A DNA stretch of 64,000 nt from Pinus tabuliformis (GCA_031772625.1 CM062805.1:512782102-512846101); one strand, 5' to 3'. Numbered from the stretch's first letter, positions 1-11,351 are shown. Notes: generated by a model not told the origin, from the letters alone. A program made the numbers and translations.

Positions 1-26
1 CACCTCCACCACCACCGCGATTCATT

Positions 27-1352
27 ATGGCGAGCACAGTGAAGTTCCCTTTGTTCGAAGGCTTAGGAAATTCGGCCCCAAACCAATTTTGGTCTGTAGT
101 GAAGGCTGTATGTTAAGCTCAAGGTGTCACAGATGACCATATAAAGAAAGCAACACTCATTAGCACCCTGCAGGATTGCGCACTGACCTAGTATATTAAG
201 TACTCCAACGATAACCCATATGCGAGAGTAGCAGACATCGAAGCAATACTAAATAGGGAATTTAGTAGGCCTGAATATGAAACACAGTCGATTACTAGAT
301 TCAAAGAAATAATGATGCTACTAGGAAAGATGCCCTGGGAACTAGATCAGAGGCTAAAATGTATGATTTGTGAAGAAAATATGAATTTGACAAATGGACA
401 ACATTGCGAGTGGTTTGTAGCTTCACTACTACCACACCTAAGGAGTGCGTTGTCGCAACAGAAGATAACAAATCAGGTAGAGGCCCTAGAGATTTCCATG
501 AGACTACATGAGACCCCGATGCAAGATCCTAATCTGGGAGTTCAGCAGATTCACGCGCAGCTGAAGAATCTATGCCTTGAGATGTAAAGCTTGAAGAAGG
601 ATAGGACAGTTCAACCAGAAGTGTGTGAAGAAGTATGGTGCGTGAAATGCAAGAGTTAGGGTCATGACAAAGACGACTACCCCATCTTCACAAATTACCT
701 TTTAGGAGGAGGACTAATGCCTCTAAGGCCAGAAGCTCAAGAAGGACCTAGTGTGGCACCTACTTTGTTGTGCGCTATCTGTCAAGTAGCTGAAAATCAT
801 GCCACAGATAACTCCCACTTGTTACAGAAATATACACAAACTCCGCAATAGTTGTTCTGTAAATTTTGTAGGTCGATGGGACATGATGAGCATACTTGTA
901 GGAGCTATGAATTGATGATGGATAGAACTCCCACCTACAGAGTTCAGGCCAAAACATGGCCCCTTGACTAGAATGCAGGAATAGCGCAGACAAGATTCCA
1001 GGAGTGCGAAAGAGGTCGAGGTGAAGGAGGACCTAGTAGAGGTCATGGACAGTTGATTTGCTACAATTTCGGAGGGCCAAGACACTATGCTCGTGATTGC
1101 ACTAATACAACACACCAATCATGTAAGTATTGCACTTTTTTTTATCATGATACAGAAGATTGTCCTACACTGATAGCTAGGATCTGTGACAAAAGAGTGC
1201 TACCCCCTCCCCCGACTCAGAACCTGTAGATGATGAGATTTGAGCCACGCAAGGAATACCTGAACGTAAATATTGTGCTCTAAAGTGGAATCTCGATGGG
1301 AGATGACAAGGAGAAATGACCAGAAGACAGTGCTTGGGTTCGCAAAGCCCCG
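27..1352 (+). pseudogene. gag of element 1, broken
   Basis: Reading starts at an ATG at 27 (MASTVKFPLFEG). The first 190 or so codons form a retrotransposon Gag domain; the longest open stretch is 312-587. Downstream are CCHC zinc-knuckle remnants. One at about 853-895 is intact (CKFCRSMGHDEHTC, CX2CX4HX4C). One near 1,057-1,100 has lost its second Cys (CYNFGGPRHYARDC). An earlier one near 640-680 is interrupted by a stop. These knuckles would bind the RNA genome in the virus-like particle. Several TAG/TAA codons break the frame, so no full-length product is possible. Confidence 0.8.
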
Positions 1353-2108
1353 GTGAAAGAAGCTGAGTTTGATTTGGAGCGCGCTCGAGAAAACTTCATG
1401 GATGCTAAGAAGAGCTTCGCTGAGGCCTCCACGATAAGGAACAAAGATCACCATGAGTTAGAAATGGATCCCTCCATACTCACAACTTTCTTGGAAACCT
1501 TTATGAAGCTACTGTGCGATAGTAAGGATGTAAAGGGGTTACAGGAACTCATAAACAAATGCGCTAGGACCACGCCAGGTGAACTGTGCATAGTCCGCAA
1601 GATCGGAAAGAATAAGACAAGAACGGGGCATGAAATGAGACTAACTGTGCAGATTGAAGAATACAAGATGGACCAAGTCATTCTAGAGTTGGGATTAGAT
1701 GCAAATGTTTTACCAAAACAGACATGGGAGTGAATGGGGAAACTTGCACTACAATGGTCTCTGATTAAGTTGAGAATGGAAAACCAACAGAAAATCATAC
1801 CCATGGGGCGATTGCAAGGAATAATTGTGGATATTGAGGGAGCAAGAACGCTGGCAGATTTTGAAGTAATAGAGATTGTTGACAACAACAATCCCTACCC
1901 TGCACTCTTGGGAATTGACTGGGCCACTGATATGAATGGGGTAATTAATCTGAAGAAGTGGAAGATGATCTTTGAGAAGAAGTCACTGCGCATAATAATA
2001 CCCTTGGATCCTACTGAGGGATCTCGCTATACGGAACCAATACACGACTATGAGAGTGATGATGATCTAGACTGCATCTACAAGATAACAGTGCAAGACC
2101 AAGACTAG
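1353..2108 (+). pseudogene. retropepsin-like protease of element 1
   Basis: Two open stretches, 1353-1733 and 1734-2108, are in one frame and separated only by a TGA at 1731-1733. The first part is a charged linker; the protease core begins near 1,620 with a strand around MDQVILELGLDANVLPKQTW. The catalytic D-T/S-G of retropepsins is not intact here: the segment reads ELGLDANVL. The second conserved protease block is ALLGIDWA near 1,900-1,925. The role in a living element would be cleavage of the Gag-Pol polyprotein. I am confident of the family, and equally confident that this copy is inactive. Confidence 0.75.
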
Positions 2109-2219
2109 GTGAATCCCACCATGGATGGAAGGATTACATGGGAGCGTGAGAGTTCTTGCACTTCATATTTCGATGAAGAATTAGAACGATGGTAGAATCA
2201 GTTACACAAAGTAACTACG

Positions 2220-2583
2220 TTGAATTGTAACATGATGTCCTGGTCACTGCGCTACGTATCGATAGAAGTAAGAGATCTGCCTACTTATGATGGTCTAAAT
2301 GAGGTAGATACCTTTTTGGATGCATTCGAAAGGGAGGTGACAAAAAAGAAACGCTTCCAGGCCTTGGACTCGATACTACACGCTACGCCCACAAGATGGT
2401 GGGGTATGCACAAAGGAAGCTTTGATGATTGGTGCGAATGTAGGAGAATGATGCGAGTATGATTTGGGAAGCCTAAGGTGAAACTAAAAAACAAGTATGA
2501 TGGGAAGGATGATCCATGCGTGCGTCTGGCCACATGGATGCAGCTCTATAAAGAAAAGCCCCAACCTGAGCAGATGCACATGT
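2220..2583 (+). pseudogene. second gag-like block downstream of protease
   Basis: Translation gives RDLPTYDGLNEVDTFLDAFE, then WWGMHKGSFDDWCECRRMM and, past a stop at 2460-2462, FGKPKVKLKNKYDGKDDP. This resembles the retrotransposon Gag domain core (a Trp-Trp followed by an FxDW motif), yet it lies after the protease rather than before it. The block ends abruptly near 2,583, where RNase H sequence begins, indicating an internal deletion. It may be a genuine second Gag-like domain of this family or a piece of another element; from memory of related plant elements I favour the former. Confidence 0.6.
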
Positions 2584-3704
2584 ACTCCGTGCTAAAATAG
2601 TTGGTCAATAAGAATGTGCTGGGCGTGAGAATTTGTAGATGGCTCTTAATGTTGGGAGGACACTACGTGGGAAGAGAAACCGTGCAGAAGATTCTACACG
2701 TTGGGTTATGGTCGCCAACCCTTCATCAGGATTCAAAATCATATTGCAAGGGATGTGATGTATGTCAGTGGACGAGAAGGTCATCGCGCAGGGATGAAAT
2801 TCCTTTGAATCCAAAAATGATGTTGCAACGTTTCGAAAACTGGGCAATAGATTTTGTAGTACCTATTAAACCTCAAGGAAAGACAGGCATGAGGTATATT
2901 ATCACTACGACGAAGTATATAACTCGTTGGGCAGAAGCACAACCGGTGAAGGATTGCATGGGTGTGAGTTCTGCAAAGTTTTTATTTGAACATGTACTGA
3001 AATGATTTGGATGTCCGAAGGCCTTGATGAGTGATCGTGGTACACACTTCCTGAATGAGACAATCAACGCATTAATAGAGGAATTTCAGGTGTATCACCA
3101 GAAGAGCACACCTTATCACCCACAGGCTAACGGGACAGTGGAGGTGTTCAACAAAGTGCTTGAAGACGCACTGACCAAGGTACGCAATGCACAGCAAAGT
3201 GATTGGGACCTACGCATACCTACAGTGTTATGGGCTTATTAGACAACATGCAAGAAACTAACGAGACAGACACCTTTTAGGCATGTCTATGGAGTGGAAG
3301 CCATAATGCCTAAGGAATACATCGTGCCTAGTCTCCGCATAGCAGCACTCATAGGTATGATAGATCACGAAGCCCTGGAAGAGAGGCTCACGCAGTTGGA
3401 TGAGCTTGAAGAAGAACAATTTTTTGCTAGATTTCACCAGTAGGTCCAAAAGCAGCATGGAAAGGCATGGCACAATCGACACATCAAGCTCTACATATTC
3501 ACGGCAAACAATCTAGTGTTTTTGTATGATGGTAAGCTTGACAAATTCCCAGGAAAGTTCAGGATGCACTGGTTAGGGCCGTATATTATTAAGGAAATTA
3601 CTGACAGAGGTGTGGTACATTTGGTCAAGTTAAACGGAGAACCTTTCCCAGGAAAGGTAAATGGCAGTCACTTGAAGCCATACACCGGCGATCGAGCGAT
3701 GTGA
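2584..3704 (+). pseudogene. RNase H tail and integrase of element 1
   Basis: The first codons (YSVLK, stop, LVNKNVLGVRICRWLLM) match the end of a gypsy RNase H domain and run straight into the HHCC zinc-binding domain of integrase (GGHYVGRETVQKILHVGLW; CDVCQ). The DDE core is recognisable: AIDFVVPI, then MSDRGTHF, then YHPQANGTVEVFN. The C-terminal domain ends with GKFRMHWLGPYIIKEITDRG at 3,549-3,608 and a stop at 3,704. Stops at 3,003, 3,240 and 3,441 or nearby, where Arg/Gln/Trp codons are expected, break it. About 2 kb coding for reverse transcriptase is missing. Confidence 0.85.
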
Positions 3705-4209
3705 CTATATGAAAGTGGCATAGTCTTAGTGCTCTAGGTAGCTGAAAGGATGCGTGGGACTATAAACTACTCTGCCTGGGAAATACGTGATGTCAGAATT
3801 ACGCATAGACACAAAGTGTCACAGGGTCCGCGACAGCGCGAAGATAGTTGCATTGGTGCATAGGTCTACTGGAAAGTGACCATTAAAATCACTGTTCATG
3901 ATTTGATGGTTGGTTTGAGGCCAAATGGAGTGGGAGGCAGGCATTTAAGGTGAATTTTATGCATTATATTCTTGGAAATCTACTGCCAATCTAACATTAA
4001 TGGACCGAATGTGGGGGGAACGGTCGAATTCAAATTCAAAAGTTGCAATAGATTACAAATGGTTGTCTAGCAAACAACACTTGGCAATTTGAGAACTGAG
4101 TTGTTGCACACTCAAGTATTCATGAACTGAGACTTATTGGAGACTCTGAAAGCAAATTTGTTGTTTGAGAAACTACCTGAGACACTGAAGGAATTGTGGA
4201 GTAGCACTA
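3705..4209 (+). other. spacer between pol and extra ORF
   Basis: No open frame or recognisable signal. It belongs to element 1, lying between the pol stop and the downstream ORF. Confidence 0.4.
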
Positions 4210-7200
4210 TGTCAGCACCCGAAGAAGCCATGGACACAAGAGTAGTGATAGTTGAGGTAGCCACGTAGGAAATTGCAGAAGTGGAAGCCCCAGAGAGCGT
4301 CGGAATAATCGTTGAGGTCCCTAAATCACCTCACAGATCGAGACCTAAGAAGGATAAGTAGGCCATGATACCAGTGTACGTCTTGCCCAGAAATCCACTA
4401 AGGACCAAGCTCACATTGCAGGAAAAGGGGAAGGCCATTAATTTGGAGGCCGATGAGGAGGAAGAGTTTGAAGAAATCCTAGTGGAGGAGGAGGATGTAG
4501 AGATGGAAGTCGAAACCCAAGGTGTGGACCCTATCACCAGGCTACCAGAATATGTTCCTCCGTGAAAGGGTAAATCCAAGGTTCCAAAGGATATAGATGA
4601 GAGAAAGAGCTCTCTACAAACCCCACTACTCCCTGACGATATTATTTTTGAGGGACCACACTTGGGGCGGGTCCCTGTGTTGAAATTTGAAGATTGGGAC
4701 CTCGATGACCATGAAAAGTTCCATCATTTAGCAACTACAAAGCTAATGTGCTAGAGAATCGACATGACTGCTGGAACAATCCAATTAGAGTAGCATAAAT
4801 TCCTTAGAGGTGTGGAGAAAGCAGGGTTGTTAAACCAACTCTGGGTGCTACATTAGCATCGCGCCCCAGTGACCATTTTCGTGATCAGGAAGTTGCTCTA
4901 CTTGGTGCATCATGGGTGCTTGTGGCTGGAGGAGCCCATCCCCATCACAGACCATCTGATTCACTAGATTACACAACTACCTTGCTCAAGAGAGGACCTA
5001 GTAAACATCTCAGAGGGAAAAGGTGGCGAGTTGGCCCTCACAGAGGCAGTGAAGAAAAAGTTTAAGCTAGAGAAGAAGAAGCGAGGGTATGCCATCTCCA
5101 GCATCAACAACCCTGCATTCAAGGTCATGACACAGATATTGGCAAGAAAGGTAATGCGAAAGTGCCATGCGGATGAGGTGCCTGCACCAATGGTTGCACT
5201 AGCGGCACAATGCGCAGAAGGAGTCCAGTTCAACTGGGCGAACTACCTATGCGGTGAGTTCCTTGCGAACTGCCGCGAGGCATAGGAGCATGGAAAAACA
5301 TTTCATTACACATGGCTCCTATTATCGATAGTACTAGTGGCATGGGAGTTTCCCAAAGATAGCCAGGTACCTTCGGTCATGCAAGCCCTTCCAGAGAAAG
5401 CGAAGTACGCCTCGCTATGGGCGAGCAGGGACATGTAGCGGATTAGAGAGAGCAAGATATTTTCAGTGCTCATGGAGATGAATATGAGGATTGGGATCAA
5501 TCACAAAATGCACTTATTTCCCACAGTCTACAACAATTTACAGAGCTTTGTAGAGTTCAAAGCATATTTCCACCATGTCTTCATTAGGGCGCGGAAGGAC
5601 CCTACGAAGACGTGGCATGACTTACCGTATTTGGTGACTAACGATGTGATACTCGTAGTCCTTGAGTCTTGGTTGCTGAAGTGGCACGCTCTAGCTGGCT
5701 CTGCGGTGGAAACTGAAAAGTCCACCATCCAGTGCAAGAAGGAAGAGACAAAACTTTGGATGGCATAGCTGACAGAAAAGCATAGGAAAGGAGAAGCAGC
5801 GACTAAGGCCTAGGTAGTGTGTGACACTGCAACGTTGATGAAACAGAAGCCGAAAATAGGTGAAGAAGAGCACGAAGGGCAGAAGTCACCTTCACTCAAG
5901 CCAAAGACATACATAGAACAAGGTGGAACGGACTTGCAGACGATGTCCACCCAACTCAAATGTCCACGACCACGAGAGCATGTAGGGCCATGAAAGAAAA
6001 CAAAGGCCTCAAAGATGTCATCTGACCCAATCACCCTCACTGGGGGGGGTTTACATGATATCAATGAAATGGTGAGGGATGTCATTCCGAAGGCCCTCCA
6101 GTAGTTTGAGGAACAACAACAGTTGGTATTGGGGGCTCTCCAGACAGAGATACAGGAGTTGTAGGTTTGCACTCCATAGGTTGGCGTCATGTCGACCAGC
6201 CTCGCAGTCAGCACTTCAACCACTGGGTAAATGCTATGCGCCAGGGTGACCAACATGATAGTGCTACCAGATGGGGCACTTACTACAAAGAAGGAGGCCA
6301 ACAGGGCCATGGTCGACAATTTGAAAGGGGTCAGATTAAATATGGCCTTGCTCCCTTGGGAGACACTTTATATTTTGTAGGATGGAGTCATTGCGCAACT
6401 ACGGGCCAGGGAGAGTCGCGTTATACAAGTAATGAGCAAGCATCACACCAACATTGAGTAGTTGAGCCTGTAATGCAATGAGGTAGTGGAACAGAACAGG
6501 CAGATAATGCAGGTTGTGGAGGAATCCTGCCAAATGGTCCTAGAGTTGGCCATTCAAGCAGACAAACTGGTGGAGGCGTACGTCCGTAAGTTAGCCTCAG
6601 GGGTGCACAATGCAAGAGAAGAGATGGCCAAGGTTTAGCTAGAGTTGAACCTGTAGATCACAGAATTTCAGTTGAAGACTAAATCTTCAACTGTGTTGGA
6701 GGTCAAAGAACAACATACCACCATGGTCACAACAACAATGGCCACGGTTGACATTGCGGTGACACACTGCATGAAGTTATTAAAACTATCATTCGAGGTC
6801 CTAACCACCCTGAAGGAGGAACCGAACATAGAGCTCCTAGATACAGAGGCACGCGAACTGCAATAGAAATATGATGAGGTAAAAGGGGCTGTGCAGACGG
6901 TTTCCCTTGCACAGAGTCTTGTAAGGATGCATCAAGCAAAGGTGCTCAAGGAACAAGTGGATGCCGCTCAGCATAAGGAAGCAGTCTTAAAAGCATGCAT
7001 ACAGCCATGGATCAATGAGGCGTATACAATTGCAGCCTCCATTGAAGCAAAGCTCATGCAACTGCAAGAAGCTCAAGAGAGGATTCAGGGCAACAATTCA
7101 ACAGTAATGGTCACCGAACAACGCGTGGAGGAAGTGCAGTAGGCAACCACTCAGTGCGCTGCCGAACTTGCAGGAATCCAAACCGAGCTGGGAGGTCTTC
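4210..7200 (+). pseudogene. extra ORF of element 1, unknown function
   Basis: About 3 kb of sense-strand, interrupted coding sequence lies between pol and the 3' LTR. Open blocks include 4365-4565 (a highly acidic tract, EADEEEEFEEILVEEEDVEM), 5031-5285, 5466-5768, 6672-6866 and 6891-7142. The last blocks are rich in Gln, Glu and Ala with heptad-like spacing (LKEQVDAAQHKEAVLKACIQ; IEAKLMQLQEAQERIQ), suggesting a coiled coil. I do not recognise the product. Extra ORFs between pol and the 3' LTR are known in plant Tat/Athila-type gypsy elements, so the position is typical. Many stops make it a pseudogene. An antisense open frame at 5,810-6,319 is probably a shadow. Confidence 0.5.
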
Positions 7201-7250
7201 ACGCTAAGATCTCCGCGCCTGCAGAGTGACTTGAGGGCAAGTCACGATGT

Positions 7251-7264
7251 TTGTGTTGGGGGCT
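7251..7264 (+). other. polypurine tract of element 1
   Basis: The G-rich run TTGTGTTGGGGGCT lies directly before the LTR start TGTTGG, where plus-strand DNA synthesis would be primed. It is interrupted by pyrimidines, as expected in an old copy. Confidence 0.55.
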
Positions 7265-8090
7265 TGTTGGGGGTGGGATCCCCAACGGCATTTTTGGGGT
7301 TTAGAGCCCAGATTTTGGTCCAATGTTGTAATTCCAATGTAAATACTCTGCATTTTGTGGGCGCAGAGCATGTAGTTGTTAAAGAGTCATAGGGTTTTCT
7401 GCCCTTATTTTGCTAATGTAATGTCAACTATAGAAGATCTACCCATGGTCCGTGGACCATGGAATTGTATAAATAGAGCGAAGCTCTAAGTAGTCAAAGG
7501 CATCGAAGATAAAATAATGCAGATGTATGCGTGATAGTTCTAAAGTATAAGTCTAAGTTTTGGGTCATGGCGTAGATAGAGGCTCTGTAGATGAGTGCAC
7601 AAAGGCCTAGTAGTCCACAGCTGAGTGCACGGACCCCTTCAACTGAGTGTGTAAGGTGAGTTGAGTCTATAATCATCTAGAAGTATTAATAAAGAGAAGT
7701 TTCTATCATTTATGCGTCTTTATTTCCTGTTTATGCATCTGTTATATTGGGTACGAATTTCACTTCTAATGCTTATATGATGCGCAAATGGGTATAACTA
7801 TATTGGTTAAGTGAACGAAAATAAGAAAATTTGTTTACGCGAAGATAATTAAGATTTGTCAATAAGATAAGTAAGATACTTAGCATAGTTTGGGAATTAG
7901 CGCAGTTCGCTGCCCTAGCAGCGTGAAAGAACTTAAGCCCCTGGATAGGGTTGCACGAAGGTCGATTGTAACGAATCGCGAAGGTAATAAAGTATAGAAC
8001 AGAGATCGAAGCCACCTACGCGACGACAGGCATAGGTTGAATAAACTGACATCAAAACCATCTCAAGGGTGTGGAAACGTGGTTCCAACA
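7265..8090 (+). repeat. 3' LTR of element 1
   Basis: The 826-bp segment starts TGTTGG and ends CCAACA, a perfect 6-bp terminal inverted repeat. It contains a TATA box (7,468-7,475) and an AATAAA signal (7,688-7,693) in the expected order. The partner LTR is outside the window, so the ends rest on the TG...CA motif, the preceding polypurine tract and the coding content upstream. Confidence 0.75.
7443..7475 (+). promoter_or_regulatory. perfect hairpin next to LTR TATA box
   Basis: CCATGGTCC (7,443-7,451) and GGACCATGG (7,454-7,462) are perfect 9-bp inverted arms around a 2-nt loop. TATAAATA follows at 7,468-7,475, only five bases downstream. This looks like the core promoter of the LTR. Confidence 0.6.
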
Positions 8091-8154
8091 TCCCCCCATA
8101 CTGCTTCGGGTGAGACTTCAGTCTGCGCTCCGCAAGCTGATGCCAAAAGGGCCA

Positions 8155-8910
8155 GTAGTGTAGGGATTTGTTTGCATAACTAATGTTGAACCTAGGTCAA
8201 GCCCCCTCAAGCCAACACTCATTTTGGTATTCAAAAGGACATTGTCACTAACCATGGAAGCCATTTCTAGAACAAGATGATGGTTGAATTGGCTCTCAGG
8301 TTGGGTTTCCGATAGGAGCATTCATCTCCTTACTATCCTCAGGCCAATGGTCAAGTGGAAGCTATGAATAAATCCCTAAAAGTCATCTTGCAAAGGAAAA
8401 TTAATAAAAGCTCAATCCATTTGGAATATCATGTTACATCCTGCACTTGGGGCATACCAGATGTCGATTAAGACTGCTACGAGTTTCACTCCTTTTCAAC
8501 TGGTTTATGGTTTGGAATCGATCTTCCCTATGGAATGTGAAATTCCTTCTCTTGAATTAGTTGATGAACTTCTTTCAGAAACTTGTAGTCTTGAAGAATG
8601 CCTCATTTATTTGGAATGTCTTAACGAGCAATGTTGAGATGCAGCCACAATTAACAAAGCTCATAAAAAGAGAGTGAAGATCCAATATGATAAGGTTCTG
8701 TGTCATAGGGTTTTCTCTAAAGCTGATCTTGTCCTAGTCTATGGCCAAGAAAAACACACCTTGGGGGTAAGCAAGTTTAATCCCATGTAGTATGGTCCTT
8801 TTACCATTAAAAAGGTATTGAAAAAAGGAGCTTATGAATTGGATGATTTTGATGGAAATGAGCTGGCGGAGCCCAGAAATGGCATTTATCTTAAAAGTAT
8901 TATGCCTAGG
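8155..8910 (+). pseudogene. integrase C-terminal half, element 2
   Basis: Recognisable blocks are YYPQANGQVEAMNKSL near 8,330-8,380 (the glutamate of the DDE triad), TATSFTPFQLVYGLESIFPM at 8,473-8,532, and a C-terminal domain ending YGPFTIKKVLKKGAYELDDF near 8,790-8,850. The N-terminal zinc domain and first Asp are missing, and the second Asp region (about 8,190-8,260) is degraded. Several stops and frame changes are present. In an active element this enzyme would join the cDNA ends to host DNA. Confidence 0.8.
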
Positions 8911-9009
8911 CTTCTTCCTAGAATTTTCTTGGTCTTGTAGATATTTTATATGTTTTTGCATATCTTTTTATAGGTTTCATAGTGATATTGATATTTTTGA
9001 TCTACTTTG

Positions 9010-9465
9010 GCAGGTATCCATGGATGATCCGATATATCTAGGGTTCACTGATGGTGCTAGTCGATATACCCAAAATTTAGCTTCTGCGTGTTGGGTGATT
9101 TATTATCCATCCAATTAGTTGTTGGTTTCAAGAGGCATATGTATCAGCCCTACTTCAAGCAATGATGCCAAATATACAATTGTTGTTAGTTTACTATATG
9201 AAGCAATATCTTTCGATATTGATTCATTAGTAGTATACTTGGATTCACAACTGGTGGTGTCTCAGTTAAACAACATCTATCATGTGAGAGATCCTTATTT
9301 ATATCGCTGATTTATGAGAGTGAATTTATTACAAAGATAATTTAATTTTATCACATTTATTCATATTCCACGACCATAAAACTCATTTGTTGATTCGATA
9401 GCTAATCAAGAATTATATTGGCATATTAATCATTCATCGCATTAAAATAGAAAATAATCAAGAAT
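9010..9465 (+). pseudogene. additional RNase H domain downstream of integrase
   Basis: Translation gives YLGFTDGASRYTQNLASACW, then SSNDAKYTIVVSLLYEAISF, VVYLDSQLVVSQLNNIYHVR, and after a stop FITFIHIPRP. The spacing of TDGA, the A-K/E-Y helix, the D-S-Q-L-V motif and the terminal D-S-I-A-N matches the RNase H fold of the RVT_3 type (plant/archaeal-like RNase H), distinct from the usual gypsy RNase H. It lies downstream of the integrase on the same strand. The helix Glu seems to be Lys (DAKY), and there are stops at 9,118-9,120 and 9,308-9,310, so it is inactive. Confidence 0.75.
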
Positions 9466-9985
9466 CATATGTATATATGGTCATCACATCATGAAACCGT
9501 TTGTATATAAATAGAAGTTATATGTTCAAAATATTATAGAAAATCGAGACAACATGTTTTACAAAATTAGGCTTAAGCCCAATCATGTCTATCAAAAAGA
9601 TCAGGACATCTCTAATCTATATATGTCGGCCCTACCATGGATGTGCATCTCAGAAGAAGATGATGGAAGTAGTCACCTATCAGAAAATCTACACCCAATC
9701 TCGTGGTACTCCTACGACGTGTCTATGTATTGCCTCTCATAAATCCTCCACGACTTCCATAGGTACTTGGTGAGTTAAATTCTCCAAGTTCGTTTGTACA
9801 GCATGGAGAACTCTCCCAGTCTCAGCAGTGACACCCTCCATGTCTCTTCTACGATGCTTATGCCTGGGTAGACCCTCAGGTCTTACCAGTCCCACATTTA
9901 TATCATAATCAAACAATTTTGTATGAATTTTTGTCTCGTCAAAAAAAAATAAAAAAAAATCATATTTTTGAAATCCAAAAAAAAA
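9466..9985 (+). other. non-coding tail of element 2 pol region
   Basis: Short overlapping open frames only, ending in an A-rich stretch near 9,945-10,015. I see no supported gene. Confidence 0.4.
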
Positions 9986-9989
9986 TCAA

Positions 9990-11210
9990 ATACAATTAAA
10001 AAAATTAAAAAAAAGATTACCAATGGAACCCCATGTAGTGCCAGGTGGAAGCATCAGATCTAGATCTACTCTGAAATCCATGCCTGCATATGGGTAGTCC
10101 TCAATAACAATGACTTGTTCTTCCCACAAAACGAAAAAATTATCATCGAATGTCATTCTAGGGACCTCACCAACCCCTAGTGTCTTCATTAAGTTATCTC
10201 ATCTACCTATCCATGAATCTCTTGGGCTACTGATGGTGGAAATCACTTTGGGTCAAAGTCCTGGTAGTCTCTCGAAGAAAGTACAAATAATAGTACCATA
10301 CCCAAAATGTTTTGTATTATTCTTCTTGATGGAAGTAAGTTGTTTTTTCATGTTGGTTAGAAGGGTTGTGCACCAGTCAAAAACTATGGTAAGGAAATCT
10401 ACTACTAAGCTCATTGTAACACGAGAAGCTTGGTGCAATGAGGTTGATCTAACTACCCTCACAATGGTAAAAAGGAGAATCCTTAGGGGAAGACTCTCCA
10501 CATGCTTGATTGGGATTTGTGTCCCTACCTTCTCGGGGTTTTCGGGGCAATAAATACGAATGTAATCATCCACATTAAGGCTTCCTTGGGCCTTCCCTTG
10601 CAAATTAATTGGCTCTCCTCTACGGAAAATTCCAGTAATGAATTATATGTCTTCTAATTCAATATGTAAGGGCATCTGATCAATCATGAATGCATCTTCT
10701 TCTGGATCCCAGTAGTTGACGAGCATTTCTAACAATCTTGTATTGGTTTTCATGTTTGGCATTTTGAAAAACTTTAACAATCTGCATCCTCTCAGTGCAT
10801 CCAGTGATAATGGATCATTCATAACTTCATTATCTATTTCACTATGCTCTCTTTCCCTCCAAGTAATTGTCATCCTGCAAGTTCAAGCATTTTCATCCAT
10901 TAAAATCCATGATTTTAGATCTTTGACTGCGTGCACGCGGGTTCCCTTCATACATAGTCACGCATAGGGATTCCAAATATGCAACTTCAATATACCCAAA
11001 CAACGTACGTCCAGAGTTAAAATCCGAAATAAATCCTTACGCTCGAAATTATTGAAAAAAGACTTGAATTGCATCAAATTTCATCAAGAAATCGAATTAG
11101 GATATTACCTGAAAGATTTGTAGTTGTTCTGGCTGAGACATTTGGTGTGTTATGGTTGCCAAGATTTGCTCCATAGTTCTTGCACTCAATTGTCTAAAAC
11201 AAAAATGAGG
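9990..11210 (-). pseudogene. antisense ORF of element 2, plant-mobile-domain-like
   Basis: Read on the minus strand. A short N-terminal block near 11,200-11,110 (MEQILATITHQMSQPEQLQ) ends at a GTAATA that could be a splice donor. The main body starts near 10,960: DENACTCRMTITWREREHSE, RLLEMLVNYWDPEEDAFMID, then after a stop GEPINLQGKAQGSLNVDDYI, and finally VIEDYPYAGMDFRVDLDLM at about 10,050-10,110. The pattern (a Trp-rich helical block followed by hydrophobic segments) resembles the plant mobile domain/aminotransferase-like proteins that plant retrotransposons carry. It is encoded opposite to pol, between pol and the 3' LTR. At least one stop and frame changes break it. Function is unknown. 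Confidence 0.55.
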
Positions 11211-11351
11211 CTTTGTAAGTCAAAAGGTCTATTTATAGTTGTAATTTCAAAATTGAAAAAAAAAAAAAAAAAAAAAACCACTTTTTCAAAGTTTATGTTT
11301 ATTTTTTGTTTTATAAACTTTGTGAACCTTTGGCTTTGTGTGCTGGGATAA

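Larger units (their letters stand above)
1..8090 (+). mobile_element. Ty3/gypsy element 1, 5' end outside window
   Basis: A decayed Ty3/gypsy LTR retrotransposon read left to right: gag, protease, a second gag-like block, a scrap of RNase H, integrase, a long extra ORF, polypurine tract and 3' LTR. The 5' LTR lies left of the window. Reverse transcriptase and most of RNase H are missing, so this copy cannot be autonomous. Stops sit repeatedly where the frame expects Trp or Gln codons, the signature of cytosine deamination in an old methylated copy. The assignment rests on domain order and recognisable motifs; the lineage within gypsy is less sure. Confidence 0.85.

Noticed and set aside
1448-1891. 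147-residue minus-strand ORF
   Set aside because: Exact shadow of the protease region of element 1.
5810-6319. 169-residue minus-strand ORF
   Set aside because: Cys/Ser-rich composition, no recognisable domain, and it lies antisense to a longer sense coding region of element 1.
10110-10553. 147-residue plus-strand ORF
   Set aside because: Shadow of the minus-strand ORF, which has the domain-like text.
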